DNA of 64,000 bases from the NCBI RefSeq assembly GCF_026659735.1, contig NZ_JANSKK010000017.1, positions 96,353 through 160,352 of the forward strand, given 5' to 3'. Position numbers and translations under genes: made by a program. The notes below the pieces were generated by a model. It ran no database searches. It saw nothing but the letters and a program-made list of their open reading frames with translations, and was not told the DNA's origin. Positions 22,567-30,393 of the stretch are shown here, piece by piece. Origin of the DNA: Staphylococcus pettenkoferi (GTDB lineage Bacteria; Bacillota; Bacilli; Staphylococcales; Staphylococcaceae). Positions within the stretch are counted from its first letter, which is position 1. Each line of letters begins with the position of its first letter.

Positions 22567-23178
22567 ATGACTAAAGAAAAAGATTTAAAACGACTTATGG
22601 AATTGAAATCTGGGAGTATAAAAGCTTTTTCAGAAGAAATTGGTTTAGCTTATACAACTGTTAGATCTATTTTAGAAAGAGGAGTATTTAATGCTAAGGT
22701 AGAAAATGTCATCAAAATTTGTAAAGGATTAAATATCAAACCAGAGGAAATTATGGATATCGAACAACCTCAAATAGAAACCCTACCAGTCAAAAAAATT
22801 CCAGTCGTTTCAAAAATATCTGCTGGCTTACCTATCTATAGTGAAGAAAATTTAATTGATTACATATATTTTGCTACTAAAAATCTTAATTCTGACAAAG
22901 AAGAATTTGGTTTGAGAGTGTCTGGCGATAGCATGGATAAAATTTTCCAAGAAAACGATGTAGTTGTAGTCGAAAAAGATTCTATAGTAGAAAATGGTCA
23001 GTTAGGTGTCGTTATGGTTAATGGTTATAACGCTACTGTTAAACGAGTTAGATATAACAAGAATCAAATTATCTTAATTCCAGAATCAAACAACCCAGAA
23101 CATTTACCTCAAGTTTACGGAGAAGATGACGAAGTTAAAATAATTGGTAGAGTTGTAGCAAGTCAAAAACTATTTTAA
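22567..23178 (+). CDS. CI-like repressor with LexA-type autocleavage domain
   Basis: A 203-residue lysogeny repressor. The N-terminal helix-turn-helix (about residues 15-62) contains AFSEEIGLAYTTVRSILERG. The C-terminal S24 domain has the Ala-Gly cleavage site in KISAGLP (residues 86-87), the catalytic serine in SGDSM (Ser122) and the lysine in ATVKR (Lys159). RecA-triggered self-cleavage after DNA damage would induce the prophage. A hairpin follows at 23180-23198 and the lipoprotein genes lie downstream. Confidence 0.94.
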   Translation: MTKEKDLKRLMELKSGSIKAFSEEIGLAYTTVRSILERGVFNAKVENVIKICKGLNIKPEEIMDIEQPQIETLPVKKIPVVSKISAGLPIYSEENLIDYIYFATKNLNSDKEEFGLRVSGDSMDKIFQENDVVVVEKDSIVENGQLGVVMVNGYNATVKRVRYNKNQIILIPESNNPEHLPQVYGEDDEVKIIGRVVASQKLF

Positions 23179-23179
23179 T

Positions 23180-23198
23180 AAGCGCCCAAGCGGCGCTT
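23180..23198 (+). terminator. Hairpin after cI
   Basis: AAGCGCC / GGCGCTT, a perfect 7-bp stem with a 5-base loop right after the cI stop. The sequence beyond is AT-rich but not a clean U-run, so partial termination and some read-through into the lipoprotein genes is likely. Confidence 0.6.
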
Positions 23199-23230
23199 TA
23201 ATATAATTTTATTTAAAGGAGAAATGTAGA

Positions 23231-23794
23231 ATGAAAAAAGTCTTATTTATTTTATTATCTTGTTTCTTAGTTTTAGCGGCATGTAGTAACAACAATAGCA
23301 ATTCGAAAAAGTCGACTTCCGTTGATGAAAACAAAGTACAATTCACTAATGATACTTTAGTTCTTGATCAAGCTGTTTTAAAAATAAAAGACACATTTTT
23401 AGTTAACGATAAGGATTCGGATAACGGAAAGAAATTATTAGCATTTAAATACGAGGTTAAAAGTAAAGACGGAGATGAACAAATAACGCCAATGAATGTT
23501 TGGATTGCGTCAATGGAGGCCGTTCAAGATAGCGAAAATACCGAAAGTAAACTTGAAGTTGGTCCAACGCCTAATACTGGTAAATTCGAAGAATGGGACA
23601 AACACAACAGCGATGTGATTAAGAAAGGTAGAACTGCTAAAGGTATTATCACTTATGAGTTAGAAAATGATAAGCAAGTAACGCTGAAAGCTACTAAAGG
23701 AACAGAAGGCAAAAAACTTGGCAGTAAGAAAATAGATGTCAGTAAATTAAAAACTGTAGATTATTCAGCTGTTGAAGATATTACAAACAATTAA
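23231..23794 (+). CDS. Prophage lipoprotein 1 (DUF5067-like)
   Basis: A 187-residue lipoprotein: signal peptide MKKVLFILLSCFLVLAAC with a lipobox ending LAAC (Cys18), a short Asn/Ser/Lys linker, then a beta-rich domain of about 150 residues (LVLDQAVLKIKDTFLVNDKD, then KLLAFKYEVKSKDG) of the DUF5067 type. It would be anchored on the outer face of the membrane. Its place between repressor and integrase fits genes expressed in the lysogen, possibly in superinfection exclusion (inference). Confidence 0.85.
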   Translation: MKKVLFILLSCFLVLAACSNNNSNSKKSTSVDENKVQFTNDTLVLDQAVLKIKDTFLVNDKDSDNGKKLLAFKYEVKSKDGDEQITPMNVWIASMEAVQDSENTESKLEVGPTPNTGKFEEWDKHNSDVIKKGRTAKGIITYELENDKQVTLKATKGTEGKKLGSKKIDVSKLKTVDYSAVEDITNN

Positions 23795-23817
23795 ATATAA
23801 CAAAGGGGAAATGTAAA

Positions 23818-24477
23818 ATGAAAAAAGTTTTATTTTTAATATTTGCAAGCTTATTAGTATTAGGTGCATGTGGACAAAACGGGGATAACTCGAATAAAGA
23901 TGATAATAAGAAGTCTGAAAGCAAATCAGATAAGAAATCTAACGATCCAAAGAATAAAGATAAAGTAAAATCTACAAATAAAGAAAATCTAAATAGCCAG
24001 AAACAATCCTCTTCAGAAAAGAACAACCAAAATATAGATTTATCTAATATACAAGACAGAAACACTTTAGAGTCAATTATATATGGCAATTACACTGAAG
24101 AGCAAAAAGTACAAGCATACAAAAGCGCAGTTGCTAACGGTGTAATACCACAAGGTAACGTCATGCAAGGGCCCGCAACTAAAGCATATGAAAGTTCTCT
24201 AAGGGTAGAAAGTGGACAAGAAAAGTCAGTATATGATAATTATAGTTCTTCTAAATCTTCTTCAGGTACAGACGCAGGGATGATAGATTACGATGAAGTA
24301 GATAAACAATTAGAAGAAGCTAACAAAGCATCACAATCTCAAAATAATGAGCCTGATGAATGGGTTAAAGGTCAAGAAGAATGGGCAAATGCTAACCAAT
24401 CACAAAAAGAAGAAATGCGAAAACAAGACGCAGAAAAATATGGTTATGAATATGACCCTAAAAATTACGAGGAATAA
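23818..24477 (+). CDS. Prophage lipoprotein 2
   Basis: A 219-residue lipoprotein: signal peptide MKKVLFLIFASLLVLGAC (Cys18), a Lys/Ser/Asn-rich linker to about residue 75, then a helical region with LESIIYGNYTEEQKVQAYKS (about residues 82-101) and an acidic C-terminus. The ribosome site and first 18 codons closely resemble those of lipoproteins 1 and 3, while the mature part is unrelated. Function unknown; an exclusion role is only inferred. Confidence 0.82.
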   Translation: MKKVLFLIFASLLVLGACGQNGDNSNKDDNKKSESKSDKKSNDPKNKDKVKSTNKENLNSQKQSSSEKNNQNIDLSNIQDRNTLESIIYGNYTEEQKVQAYKSAVANGVIPQGNVMQGPATKAYESSLRVESGQEKSVYDNYSSSKSSSGTDAGMIDYDEVDKQLEEANKASQSQNNEPDEWVKGQEEWANANQSQKEEMRKQDAEKYGYEYDPKNYEE

Positions 24478-24571
24478 CAATTCACCCTTTTTTCACTACG
24501 GCGAATACTCTATTACGTTTGAGCCGTTGAGGATGTTTAAATATAAAAATAAAGAATAAGGAGAATGTAAA

Positions 24572-25189
24572 ATGAAGAAGTTTTTAGTTTTGATTTTATC
24601 AAGTTTTTTAGTATTGGCAGCGTGTGGGCAAGAAGAACATAAAGATAAGGATAATAAGACGGAAACAAATAAGAAAGCAGAAAAGAAAGATAAACAAAAG
24701 AAAGCTGATAACAAGAAAGAAAAGAATGAGGAAAAATCTGCTACAGAAAAATCTACAAATCAAAACGAAACAGATAATAATCAATCCCAAAACTCACAGC
24801 CACAATCTCCTCAACAAAATCAAGAACAAACAAGTAACCAACAAACAAGTAACCAACAAACAAGTAACCAACAAACAAGTAACCAACAAACAAGCAATCA
24901 ACAATCAAATCATTATTTAACTAAAAGTCAAATGCAACATAGACTAAAAAGTGGTCAAAGCGTAGATGGTATGGTTGATACAGATGGCGATACTTGGTAC
25001 CAAGCACCTGGTAACGGAGATGTGGTAGGCTACACTAAACCTGATGGCACAGTTTGTACTGTCGGAGGATGTAGGACACCCGAGGAGCTACAGCCACAAC
25101 AAGATAAATCCAATAATGAAGAGTCTGAAGGTCATGAAGAAAAACAGAGAAGTGATTCTCAAGACAATAACCCCGATCAAAAGCAATAG
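24572..25189 (+). CDS. Prophage lipoprotein 3 with TSNQQ repeats
   Basis: A 205-residue lipoprotein: signal peptide MKKFLVLILSSFLVLAAC (Cys18), a Lys/Glu then Gln/Asn-rich linker with five TSNQQ repeats (residues 87-111), a small globular part (SQMQHRLKSGQSVDGMVDTD, then GDTWYQAPGNGDVVGYTKPD) with two cysteines that could form a disulfide, and a charged tail. The TAG stop at 25187 is followed by an in-frame open stretch of similar composition. Function unknown. Confidence 0.8.
   Translation: MKKFLVLILSSFLVLAACGQEEHKDKDNKTETNKKAEKKDKQKKADNKKEKNEEKSATEKSTNQNETDNNQSQNSQPQSPQQNQEQTSNQQTSNQQTSNQQTSNQQTSNQQSNHYLTKSQMQHRLKSGQSVDGMVDTDGDTWYQAPGNGDVVGYTKPDGTVCTVGGCRTPEELQPQQDKSNNEESEGHEEKQRSDSQDNNPDQKQ
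24830..24904 (+). repeat. Five tandem 15-bp repeats in lipoprotein 3
   Basis: Unit ACAAGTAACCAACAA, four exact copies and one variant (ACAAGCAATCAACAA), in frame as TSNQQ. Slippage would change linker length without a frameshift. Confidence 0.95.
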
Positions 25190-25239
25190 AACTCCTCATC
25201 TACCGAAAAACAATCAGTTAATGAAAGTGAGAAAACACC

Positions 25240-25290
25240 AATAAGGGGAGTCGTTGTCGCTTCCCTTTATTATTTTTTTATCTTTTTTAA
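25240..25290 (+). terminator. Intrinsic terminator directly before the integrase ribosome site
   Basis: AATAAGGGGAG...CTTCCCTTTATT forms a stem of about 13 pairs with a TTGT loop, followed by a long T-rich run ending at 25288. The integrase ribosome site starts at 25291, leaving no room for a promoter between. Confidence 0.8.
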
Positions 25291-25303
25291 GGGGGGGGAC
25301 AGT

Positions 25304-26341
25304 ATGCGAACACGTTGTTATGATGGTAAAAAATGGCAATACGAATTCAAATACGAAGGGAAACGTTATCGTAAGAAAGGCTTTAGAACGAAACGTGAGG
25401 CAAATTCAGCAGGTCTAGACAAGTTGAATGAATTACGTCAAGGATATAACTTTGATAGTTCATTGACATTAAAAGACTATTTTAGAAATTGGTGTGAGAC
25501 TTACAAAGAACCTGTAGTTACACCTACTACTTATCGGCATTATAAATTCACCTTACAACATTTAGAAAATCATAAAATAGGGAGTATGAAACTTACAGAG
25601 CTAAATAGACAAGTGTATCAAAAGTTTATTAACGACTTTTCTGATAGTCATGCTAAAGAGACTATACGCAAAACAAATGGTGCAATTCGCTCCTCATTAA
25701 ATGATGCTATATACGATGGACTGATTAGCAAAAACCCTACTTATAAAGTGAATTACAAAGCGGGTAAAGAAACAAAAAAAGAAAGTGAAAAATACGTCAC
25801 TATTAATGAATATGAAACTCTTAAAGAACACTTTAAAAACTCTAATTCACGTGCAGGATTGGCTTTGTATATTATGATTTGCACAGGTTGTCGTATTAGT
25901 GGAGTTAAGTATATGAAAGTACAATATATAGATCAAATTAAAAATCAAATATACATTGACGAACATAAAACAGATTCATCTCCTAGATATGTTACTGTTG
26001 CTAAAAAAGATATGCAACATATAGTTAGCGCTATTGATGATATGATTATTAGCTATGATGGTTATATATTTAAAAACGGTGGCATAATCCTAACATCAAA
26101 CGCTATTAATAAAGCTTTAAAAAAAGCTTGCATTAAATTAGGTATTACACCGATAACTTCACATGCTATACGACATACTCATTGCTCTTATTTACTAGCG
26201 AAAGGTATATCTATTTATTACATTTCCAAGCGATTAGGACATAAAAATATATCAATAACTACCTCAATATACTCACATCTTTTAGAAGAGAAATTTATCG
26301 AAGAAGATAATAAAGCGGTAGAAGCATTAAGTGAAATGTGA
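25304..26341 (+). CDS. int: Phage integrase (tyrosine recombinase)
   Basis: A 345-residue tyrosine recombinase. The N-terminal arm-binding AP2-like domain spans about residues 1-45 (WQYEFKYEGKRYRKKGFRTK), the SAM-like core-binding domain about 55-155, and the catalytic domain about 165-345. Catalytic residues: Arg197 (TGCRISG), Lys222, His287 and Arg290 (HAIRHTH), His313 (LGHKNIS) and Tyr323 (SIYSHL). The ribosome site is a run of eight G (25291-25298). It catalyses prophage insertion and, with an excisionase not identified here, excision. Confidence 0.96.
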   Translation: MRTRCYDGKKWQYEFKYEGKRYRKKGFRTKREANSAGLDKLNELRQGYNFDSSLTLKDYFRNWCETYKEPVVTPTTYRHYKFTLQHLENHKIGSMKLTELNRQVYQKFINDFSDSHAKETIRKTNGAIRSSLNDAIYDGLISKNPTYKVNYKAGKETKKESEKYVTINEYETLKEHFKNSNSRAGLALYIMICTGCRISGVKYMKVQYIDQIKNQIYIDEHKTDSSPRYVTVAKKDMQHIVSAIDDMIISYDGYIFKNGGIILTSNAINKALKKACIKLGITPITSHAIRHTHCSYLLAKGISIYYISKRLGHKNISITTSIYSHLLEEKFIEEDNKAVEALSEM

Positions 26342-26430
26342 TTTTTAGGGACCCGTTAGGGACTTCGACCCTTATGAAATCCCGTGTTATAAGGTGTTTA
26401 AATTCCCTTCGAGGAGGTAAATTTACACTA
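26342..26430. other. Prophage-chromosome junction (att region)
   Basis: Immediately after int, TTAGGGAC occurs twice, 11 bp apart (26345-26352 and 26356-26363), as expected of integrase arm-type sites. The sequence then changes to a short stretch ending at a host-type terminator. The core cannot be fixed because the other end of the prophage is outside the window. The 26342-26654 interval contains no gene that I can support. Confidence 0.5.
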
Positions 26431-26431
26431 T

Positions 26432-26480
26432 AAAGCCGACGTCATCAGTTCTTATGATACTGTTGATGTCGGTTTTTGTT
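26432..26480 (+). terminator. Terminator at the prophage boundary
   Basis: AAGCCGACGTCATCAG pairs with CTGTTGATGTCGGTTT (16 pairs, mostly Watson-Crick) around an 11-base loop, then TTTTGTTTGTG. It probably belonged to the chromosomal gene now on the far side of the prophage, so it marks host sequence. Confidence 0.75.
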
Positions 26481-26654
26481 TGTGTAAAATTGAGTTTCAT
26501 GACTTCCTAGTAAATCTATAGGTAGCTGTTCATGTTGGTTAAATCCCATTCGGCCCACTTAATCTTTATACCCTCATTCTCAACCACTAAATATTAATGC
26601 TAAAATATAATTAAAAGAACTATTAAAAATAATATTTGAGGAGGATGTATTAAA

Positions 26655-27656
26655 ATGCGAAAGATATTGGCATTAACCCTATCTGGTATAGTTGTATTAG
26701 GAGCTTGTGGCGGAAATGATGATGATAAAACTTCTTCCCAAAATAATTCAAATAAAAAAGAAAAGCAGTCGGATAAAAAAGAGAGTAATAATGATAGTGA
26801 AAAGAATAACGCTCAAAGCAATAATACTGCTCAAAATACTCAACAAAAGCTCACTAAACAACAAGCAATCAAAGCTGTTAAAGACAATGTATTAGATGGT
26901 GCTGGAGGTGGACCAGGATCTCAAATTTTTGATATGAAAGTTATAAAAGAAACTGATGATAATTATCATGTCGAATTTAAATCCGGTAGCGAAAATCATG
27001 GTGTGGTCAAGCAAGTGATGATTATTGATAAATACACAGGACAAAGAACGGGATACTATCAAACCGATAAAGGTACGAATAAAATGAAAGAAGTCGAAGC
27101 GCTCCAAATAGCGAAAAATCATTTTAACGGAGGAGTAATTCGACCAGGAGAAATAGATTTTAATTCTTTCCAACTTGAAGGTGCTAAATCGAACAATAAA
27201 TATTACTTTGTTCGTTATAATGTTACGCGTCTGTCTGAACCTATACCTTTTGAATTGAAAATTGATAAGGATAAAAAGAAAGTTGTGGATAGCAAATCTT
27301 TAGGCACGAAAAAACAAATGGAAGAGTTAGACAAAGTGAGCGAAGAAGATGAGAGAAAAGATCAAGAAGCAAAAGAACAACGTGTTCCATCGTTACCTAA
27401 TAATCAAGATAAACAGAGTAACTCTGAAAACAACTCTAAAAAAAGCTCCAGTGACAACAAAAATGCGGATGATAATAATCAAAACGAAAATCAAAAACAA
27501 CATAATACCTCAAATAAAGACGACACTAAGCAAGAACAAAATGAATCTAGCCAAAATGACCAAGATAAATCCACACAAGACAACACGAACCCAAAAGAAC
27601 CACCACAAAGTGATGACAATCAAGACACTGAATCCGATGAAGACAAGAATAATTAA
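26655..27656 (+). CDS. Chromosomal lipoprotein with PepSY-like region
   Basis: A 333-residue lipoprotein: signal peptide ending VVLGAC (Cys18), a Ser/Asn/Lys linker, then a folded region (about residues 62-225) with KLTKQQAIKAVKDNVL and EVEALQIAKNHFNGGVI, two repeats of a PepSY-like layout. A long Asp/Asn/Gln/Ser-rich C-terminal tail follows. GAGGAGG precedes the ATG; a TATAAT box lies at 26606-26611. It is beyond the att junction, so probably host, yet it resembles the prophage lipoproteins in style. Ligand unknown. Confidence 0.8.
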   Translation: MRKILALTLSGIVVLGACGGNDDDKTSSQNNSNKKEKQSDKKESNNDSEKNNAQSNNTAQNTQQKLTKQQAIKAVKDNVLDGAGGGPGSQIFDMKVIKETDDNYHVEFKSGSENHGVVKQVMIIDKYTGQRTGYYQTDKGTNKMKEVEALQIAKNHFNGGVIRPGEIDFNSFQLEGAKSNNKYYFVRYNVTRLSEPIPFELKIDKDKKKVVDSKSLGTKKQMEELDKVSEEDERKDQEAKEQRVPSLPNNQDKQSNSENNSKKSSSDNKNADDNNQNENQKQHNTSNKDDTKQEQNESSQNDQDKSTQDNTNPKEPPQSDDNQDTESDEDKNN

Positions 27657-27697
27657 ACCTCAATCATCACGAAACATAACATTCCCTAATACAACAC

Positions 27698-27738
27698 AAA
27701 GCTACTTCCCCACCCATCATGGAGAAGTAGCTTTTTTT
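27698..27738. terminator. Terminator between lipoprotein and epimerase genes
   Basis: AAAGCTACTTC / GAAGTAGCTTT, an 11-bp perfect stem followed by a T-run on the plus strand. The convergent epimerase gene ends 55 bases beyond, and the A-run on the other side allows use in both directions. Confidence 0.9.
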
Positions 27739-27792
27739 ACACCATCTATTTCATTGTATTAAAACCCATTGCTTTCATTCGACCAACGTCTT

Positions 27793-28689
27793 CTATCCTA
27801 ATAAATCTTCTAGCGCCACTTTCAAATTCGCATATTTAAAGTTAAAACCATGTGCTTGTAATTTATTCGGCAACACTTTTTGAGTATCTAACACAACGGT
27901 TGCCATTTGACCCATCACAGCTTTCATCGCAATCGCAGGCACCCAAGTATAGTGAGGACGATTCATCACACGACCTAGCGTATAGCCAAACAAGTTCTGA
28001 CGTTCTGGCATTGGAGCGGTCATATTGAACACGCCTTCTGCACTATCATCCTCAATCACATGTAGTGCACCACGCACAAGATCGTCGATGTGAATCCAAG
28101 AATACCATTGCCGTCCAGAACCTAGTTTACCGCCCACGAAGTATTTATAAGGCATCGTCATGAGTGGCAGTGATCCACCTTGATCAGAAAGGATAATTCC
28201 AAAACGACCCATGATGACACGTGTACCTAACGCTTCAAATTTACGTGCATGGCGCTCCCATTGATAGACGACGTCAGATAGGAAATCAAACGGTAACGTA
28301 CGATATTCTTCTGTGTAAGTGTAGTTCGTATCAGGTGGGTAGGCACCTACTGCACTCGCGTTAAACAGCACATCAGGGCGTTGTTTGCGATTCGCAAATA
28401 GCTCATATAGCGCTTCAGTACTCTTCATACGACTGAGCATGATTGATTGTTTATTCTCTTTCGTCCAACGTTGCATCAAGCTCGCACCAGCAAGATTAAC
28501 CACGACATCAATGTCAGGCACTTGTTGCTCCCAGCCATCCTTAGACCAGTTGATATAGTCTATTTGTGCATCGTGACTCTCTTTATCTTGACGCGTGAGT
28601 ATCGTAATGTGGTGACCTTGTGCTTTCACACGTTCTACAATCGCTGAACCGACCATTCCAGTTCCACCGGTAAATAGGTAACGTTGCAT
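27793..28689 (-). CDS. NAD(P)-dependent epimerase-like protein (TIGR01777, SDR39U1 type)
   Basis: A 298-residue short-chain dehydrogenase-like protein. The Rossmann glycine motif [11 protein letters not shown] is near residue 7. Conserved family segments are [20 protein letters not shown] (about residues 61-80) and a C-terminal DUF1731-like part ([20 protein letters not shown]). The substrate is unknown. In S. aureus the homologue lies near clpP and whiA, which supports the synteny reading here. Confidence 0.88.
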   Translation of the reverse strand: MQRYLFTGGTGMVGSAIVERVKAQGHHITILTRQDKESHDAQIDYINWSKDGWEQQVPDIDVVVNLAGASLMQRWTKENKQSIMLSRMKSTEALYELFANRKQRPDVLFNASAVGAYPPDTNYTYTEEYRTLPFDFLSDVVYQWERHARKFEALGTRVIMGRFGIILSDQGGSLPLMTMPYKYFVGGKLGSGRQWYSWIHIDDLVRGALHVIEDDSAEGVFNMTAPMPERQNLFGYTLGRVMNRPHYTWVPAIAMKAVMGQMATVVLDTQKVLPNKLQAHGFNFKYANLKVALEDLLG

Positions 28690-28844
28690 AACAACACCTC
28701 TTTCATCTTTCTACTCATTATTTTATAATTCCCGTTCTTTATTATGAAAAACACTTCTGTTGTGTAAGGTAAAAGTCAAATATCAAGTCTATAATTATTA
28801 TACCCTACAATGTTTATTGAGTAATCGTTATGCGCTCTACCCTG

Positions 28845-29009
28845 TTAACCGAATAAATAGTAAGCACTTCCAGCAATAACGAGAATAATTCCTCCTATGA
28901 CGTACGGCACCCATTTATGATTTGGCGCTTCTTGTTGATCGTGTACTTTCATCATTTTACGCAAAGACTTACGTTGATCTTGGTCATGTTCTTCGAAAAA
29001 TAACTTCAA
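28845..29009 (-). CDS. 54-residue membrane protein
   Basis: A TTG-started frame: a charged N-terminal half (KLFFEEHDQDQRKSLRKMMK) and one C-terminal transmembrane helix (VIGGIILVIAGSAYYLFG). AGGTGAG precedes the start closely. No family recognised; tail-anchored topology is likely. Confidence 0.55.
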   Translation of the reverse strand: MKLFFEEHDQDQRKSLRKMMKVHDQQEAPNHKWVPYVIGGIILVIAGSAYYLFG

Positions 29010-29236
29010 TTACTCACCTACTCTATTATTTATTATTAGCAACTATTGATTTATACAAAGAAGTTGAAAGTCATCTTATGTTTAGCTTACTATTAAGTTA
29101 ACTATATTAATAGCTTTAAGAAATCAGTTTCATTAAATTTAGATGACAAATAGCTATATGAGGCTGATTTACGTTTAAAACATAGTGTAACTGGCAATCT
29201 TGCTATTAGTAATTATACCAAAGCGGGGGAAAATGA

Positions 29237-30052
29237 ATGTCGAATCGCCAACAACACAAAGAACAAAATCGTAATTTGACAAGAGAAACAAAGAAGAAAA
29301 TGGGCACAGGTGCGAAAATAGTCAGCACCATCATCGTTTTACTTCTATTATGTGGCTTAGCTTTTGCGATTTTCGCCTTTGTCGACCACTCTAACAAAGG
29401 ACAAGAACGTTTGGCTGATAAGCATAAAGAAGAGCAACAGAAAGATAAAAAAGACGATAAAAAGCACTCTGATAAAGATAATGATAGTGATAGCAAAAAA
29501 AGCAAGGGTAAAAACAAACAAAGTAAATCAGCTAATCAGAATAACCAACAACAGCAAGCCCAACCAAATCAAAACGCTCAAGCTAACTACAATAATGCAC
29601 AACAGCAAAGACAACAAACGCAACAACGTCAACAACCAACACAGCAAAATCAACAAACGCAACAAAAAGCAAATAATCAAAAACCTAAGAAATCTACTTC
29701 GGATAAAAATGACAAATCCCAAAAAGATTCAAATTCTAATAAAGACAATAATGCTTCAGACAATGGTCAACAAAAACAGCAACCTAAGCAACAACCTAAA
29801 TCTGACAATAGCACTAGCCAAAACAACGGTAACTCTAACAACTCTAGCAACGCCAACAATTCAAACAATAACGGCTCAAATCAAAACGGTGCACAACAAA
29901 ATCAATCTCACGCACAAGATGCGCAAACAAGAGCTGTTCGTCGTCAAAATCAACTATGGCAACAACATCAAAAAGAACAACAAGGTCAACAGAATCAACA
30001 ATCATCTTCTAATCGCAGTGCTCAGAACAATAACCAACAAGATAACTCATAA
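29237..30052 (+). CDS. Q/N-rich single-pass membrane protein
   Basis: A 271-residue protein. A basic N-terminal cytoplasmic part of about 25 residues precedes one transmembrane helix (STIIVLLLLCGLAFAIFAFV, about residues 30-49). The rest, presumably extracellular, is almost entirely Gln, Asn, Lys, Asp and Ser. A short basic segment (TRAVRRQNQLWQQHQKEQQG) lies near the C-terminus. No LPXTG motif or known domain. A wall-spanning or surface linker is inferred. A strong terminator follows. Confidence 0.75.
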   Translation: MSNRQQHKEQNRNLTRETKKKMGTGAKIVSTIIVLLLLCGLAFAIFAFVDHSNKGQERLADKHKEEQQKDKKDDKKHSDKDNDSDSKKSKGKNKQSKSANQNNQQQQAQPNQNAQANYNNAQQQRQQTQQRQQPTQQNQQTQQKANNQKPKKSTSDKNDKSQKDSNSNKDNNASDNGQQKQQPKQQPKSDNSTSQNNGNSNNSSNANNSNNNGSNQNGAQQNQSHAQDAQTRAVRRQNQLWQQHQKEQQGQQNQQSSSNRSAQNNNQQDNS

Positions 30053-30073
30053 TTCTATCTACCTCAAACCATA

Positions 30074-30122
30074 AAAAGCTGATCCTCATTCTTCAGAAGA
30101 AACGAGGATCAGCTTTTCTTTT
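30074..30122. terminator. Strong bidirectional terminator
   Basis: AAAAGCTGATCCTC / GAGGATCAGCTTTT, a perfect 14-bp stem with a 16-base loop and T-rich flank. It ends the Q/N-rich gene; the convergent small membrane protein gene ends inside it. Confidence 0.93.
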
Positions 30123-30291
30123 TGTTTAAATCTATCAAGAATCTTAAATAGTGATATAGAAAAACGATAATAATACTGAGCGAGAATGATTTAAACAGTC
30201 GATTTGGCCACGTCCCCTCATGTGTCCAATACATTGTTATCATACTGCTAATCACTAATAAGATACACAGTAATCCAAATTTAATAAACAC
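30109..30291 (-). CDS. Small two-helix membrane protein
   Basis: A 60-residue protein from a GTG at 30291, preceded by GGGAGTGG. Two hydrophobic segments (FIKFGLLCILLVISSMITMY and LFKSFSLSIIIVFLYHYLRF) flank a short THEGTWPN loop, and it ends in a basic tail. A longer in-frame version to 30342 is possible but lacks a ribosome site. Function unknown. Confidence 0.6.
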   Translation of the reverse strand: MFIKFGLLCILLVISSMITMYWTHEGTWPNRLFKSFSLSIIIVFLYHYLRFLIDLNKKKS

Positions 30292-30393
30292 CCCATCCAC
30301 TCCCTTTAAGGATATTTTAGTGGATAGGGTGCAAATTTGCAATATTTTTTCTGAATATTATAACATTCTCTTACTATGATCGTGTTTTATCAA

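Larger units (their letters stand above)
1..26420. mobile_element. Staphylococcal siphoprophage (right-hand part)
   Basis: A contiguous phage genome runs from the left edge to just past the integrase. The modules are in classic temperate siphophage order: integrase, lysogeny, switch, early and replication genes, late activator, terminase, portal, head, connector, tail. Lysis genes, tail tape measure and the second attachment site lie outside the window on the left. The terminase, portal and minor head proteins are of the SPP1-like type. The right boundary is placed between the integrase stop (26341) and a host-type terminator (26432); the exact att core was not determined. Confidence 0.95.

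Noticed and set aside
27349..27762. Plus-strand basic ORF overlapping the chromosomal lipoprotein gene
   Set aside because: It is the other reading frame of a Lys/Asn/Gln-rich tail; composition explains it. The same holds for the long ORFs at 24624-24920 and 29364-30074.
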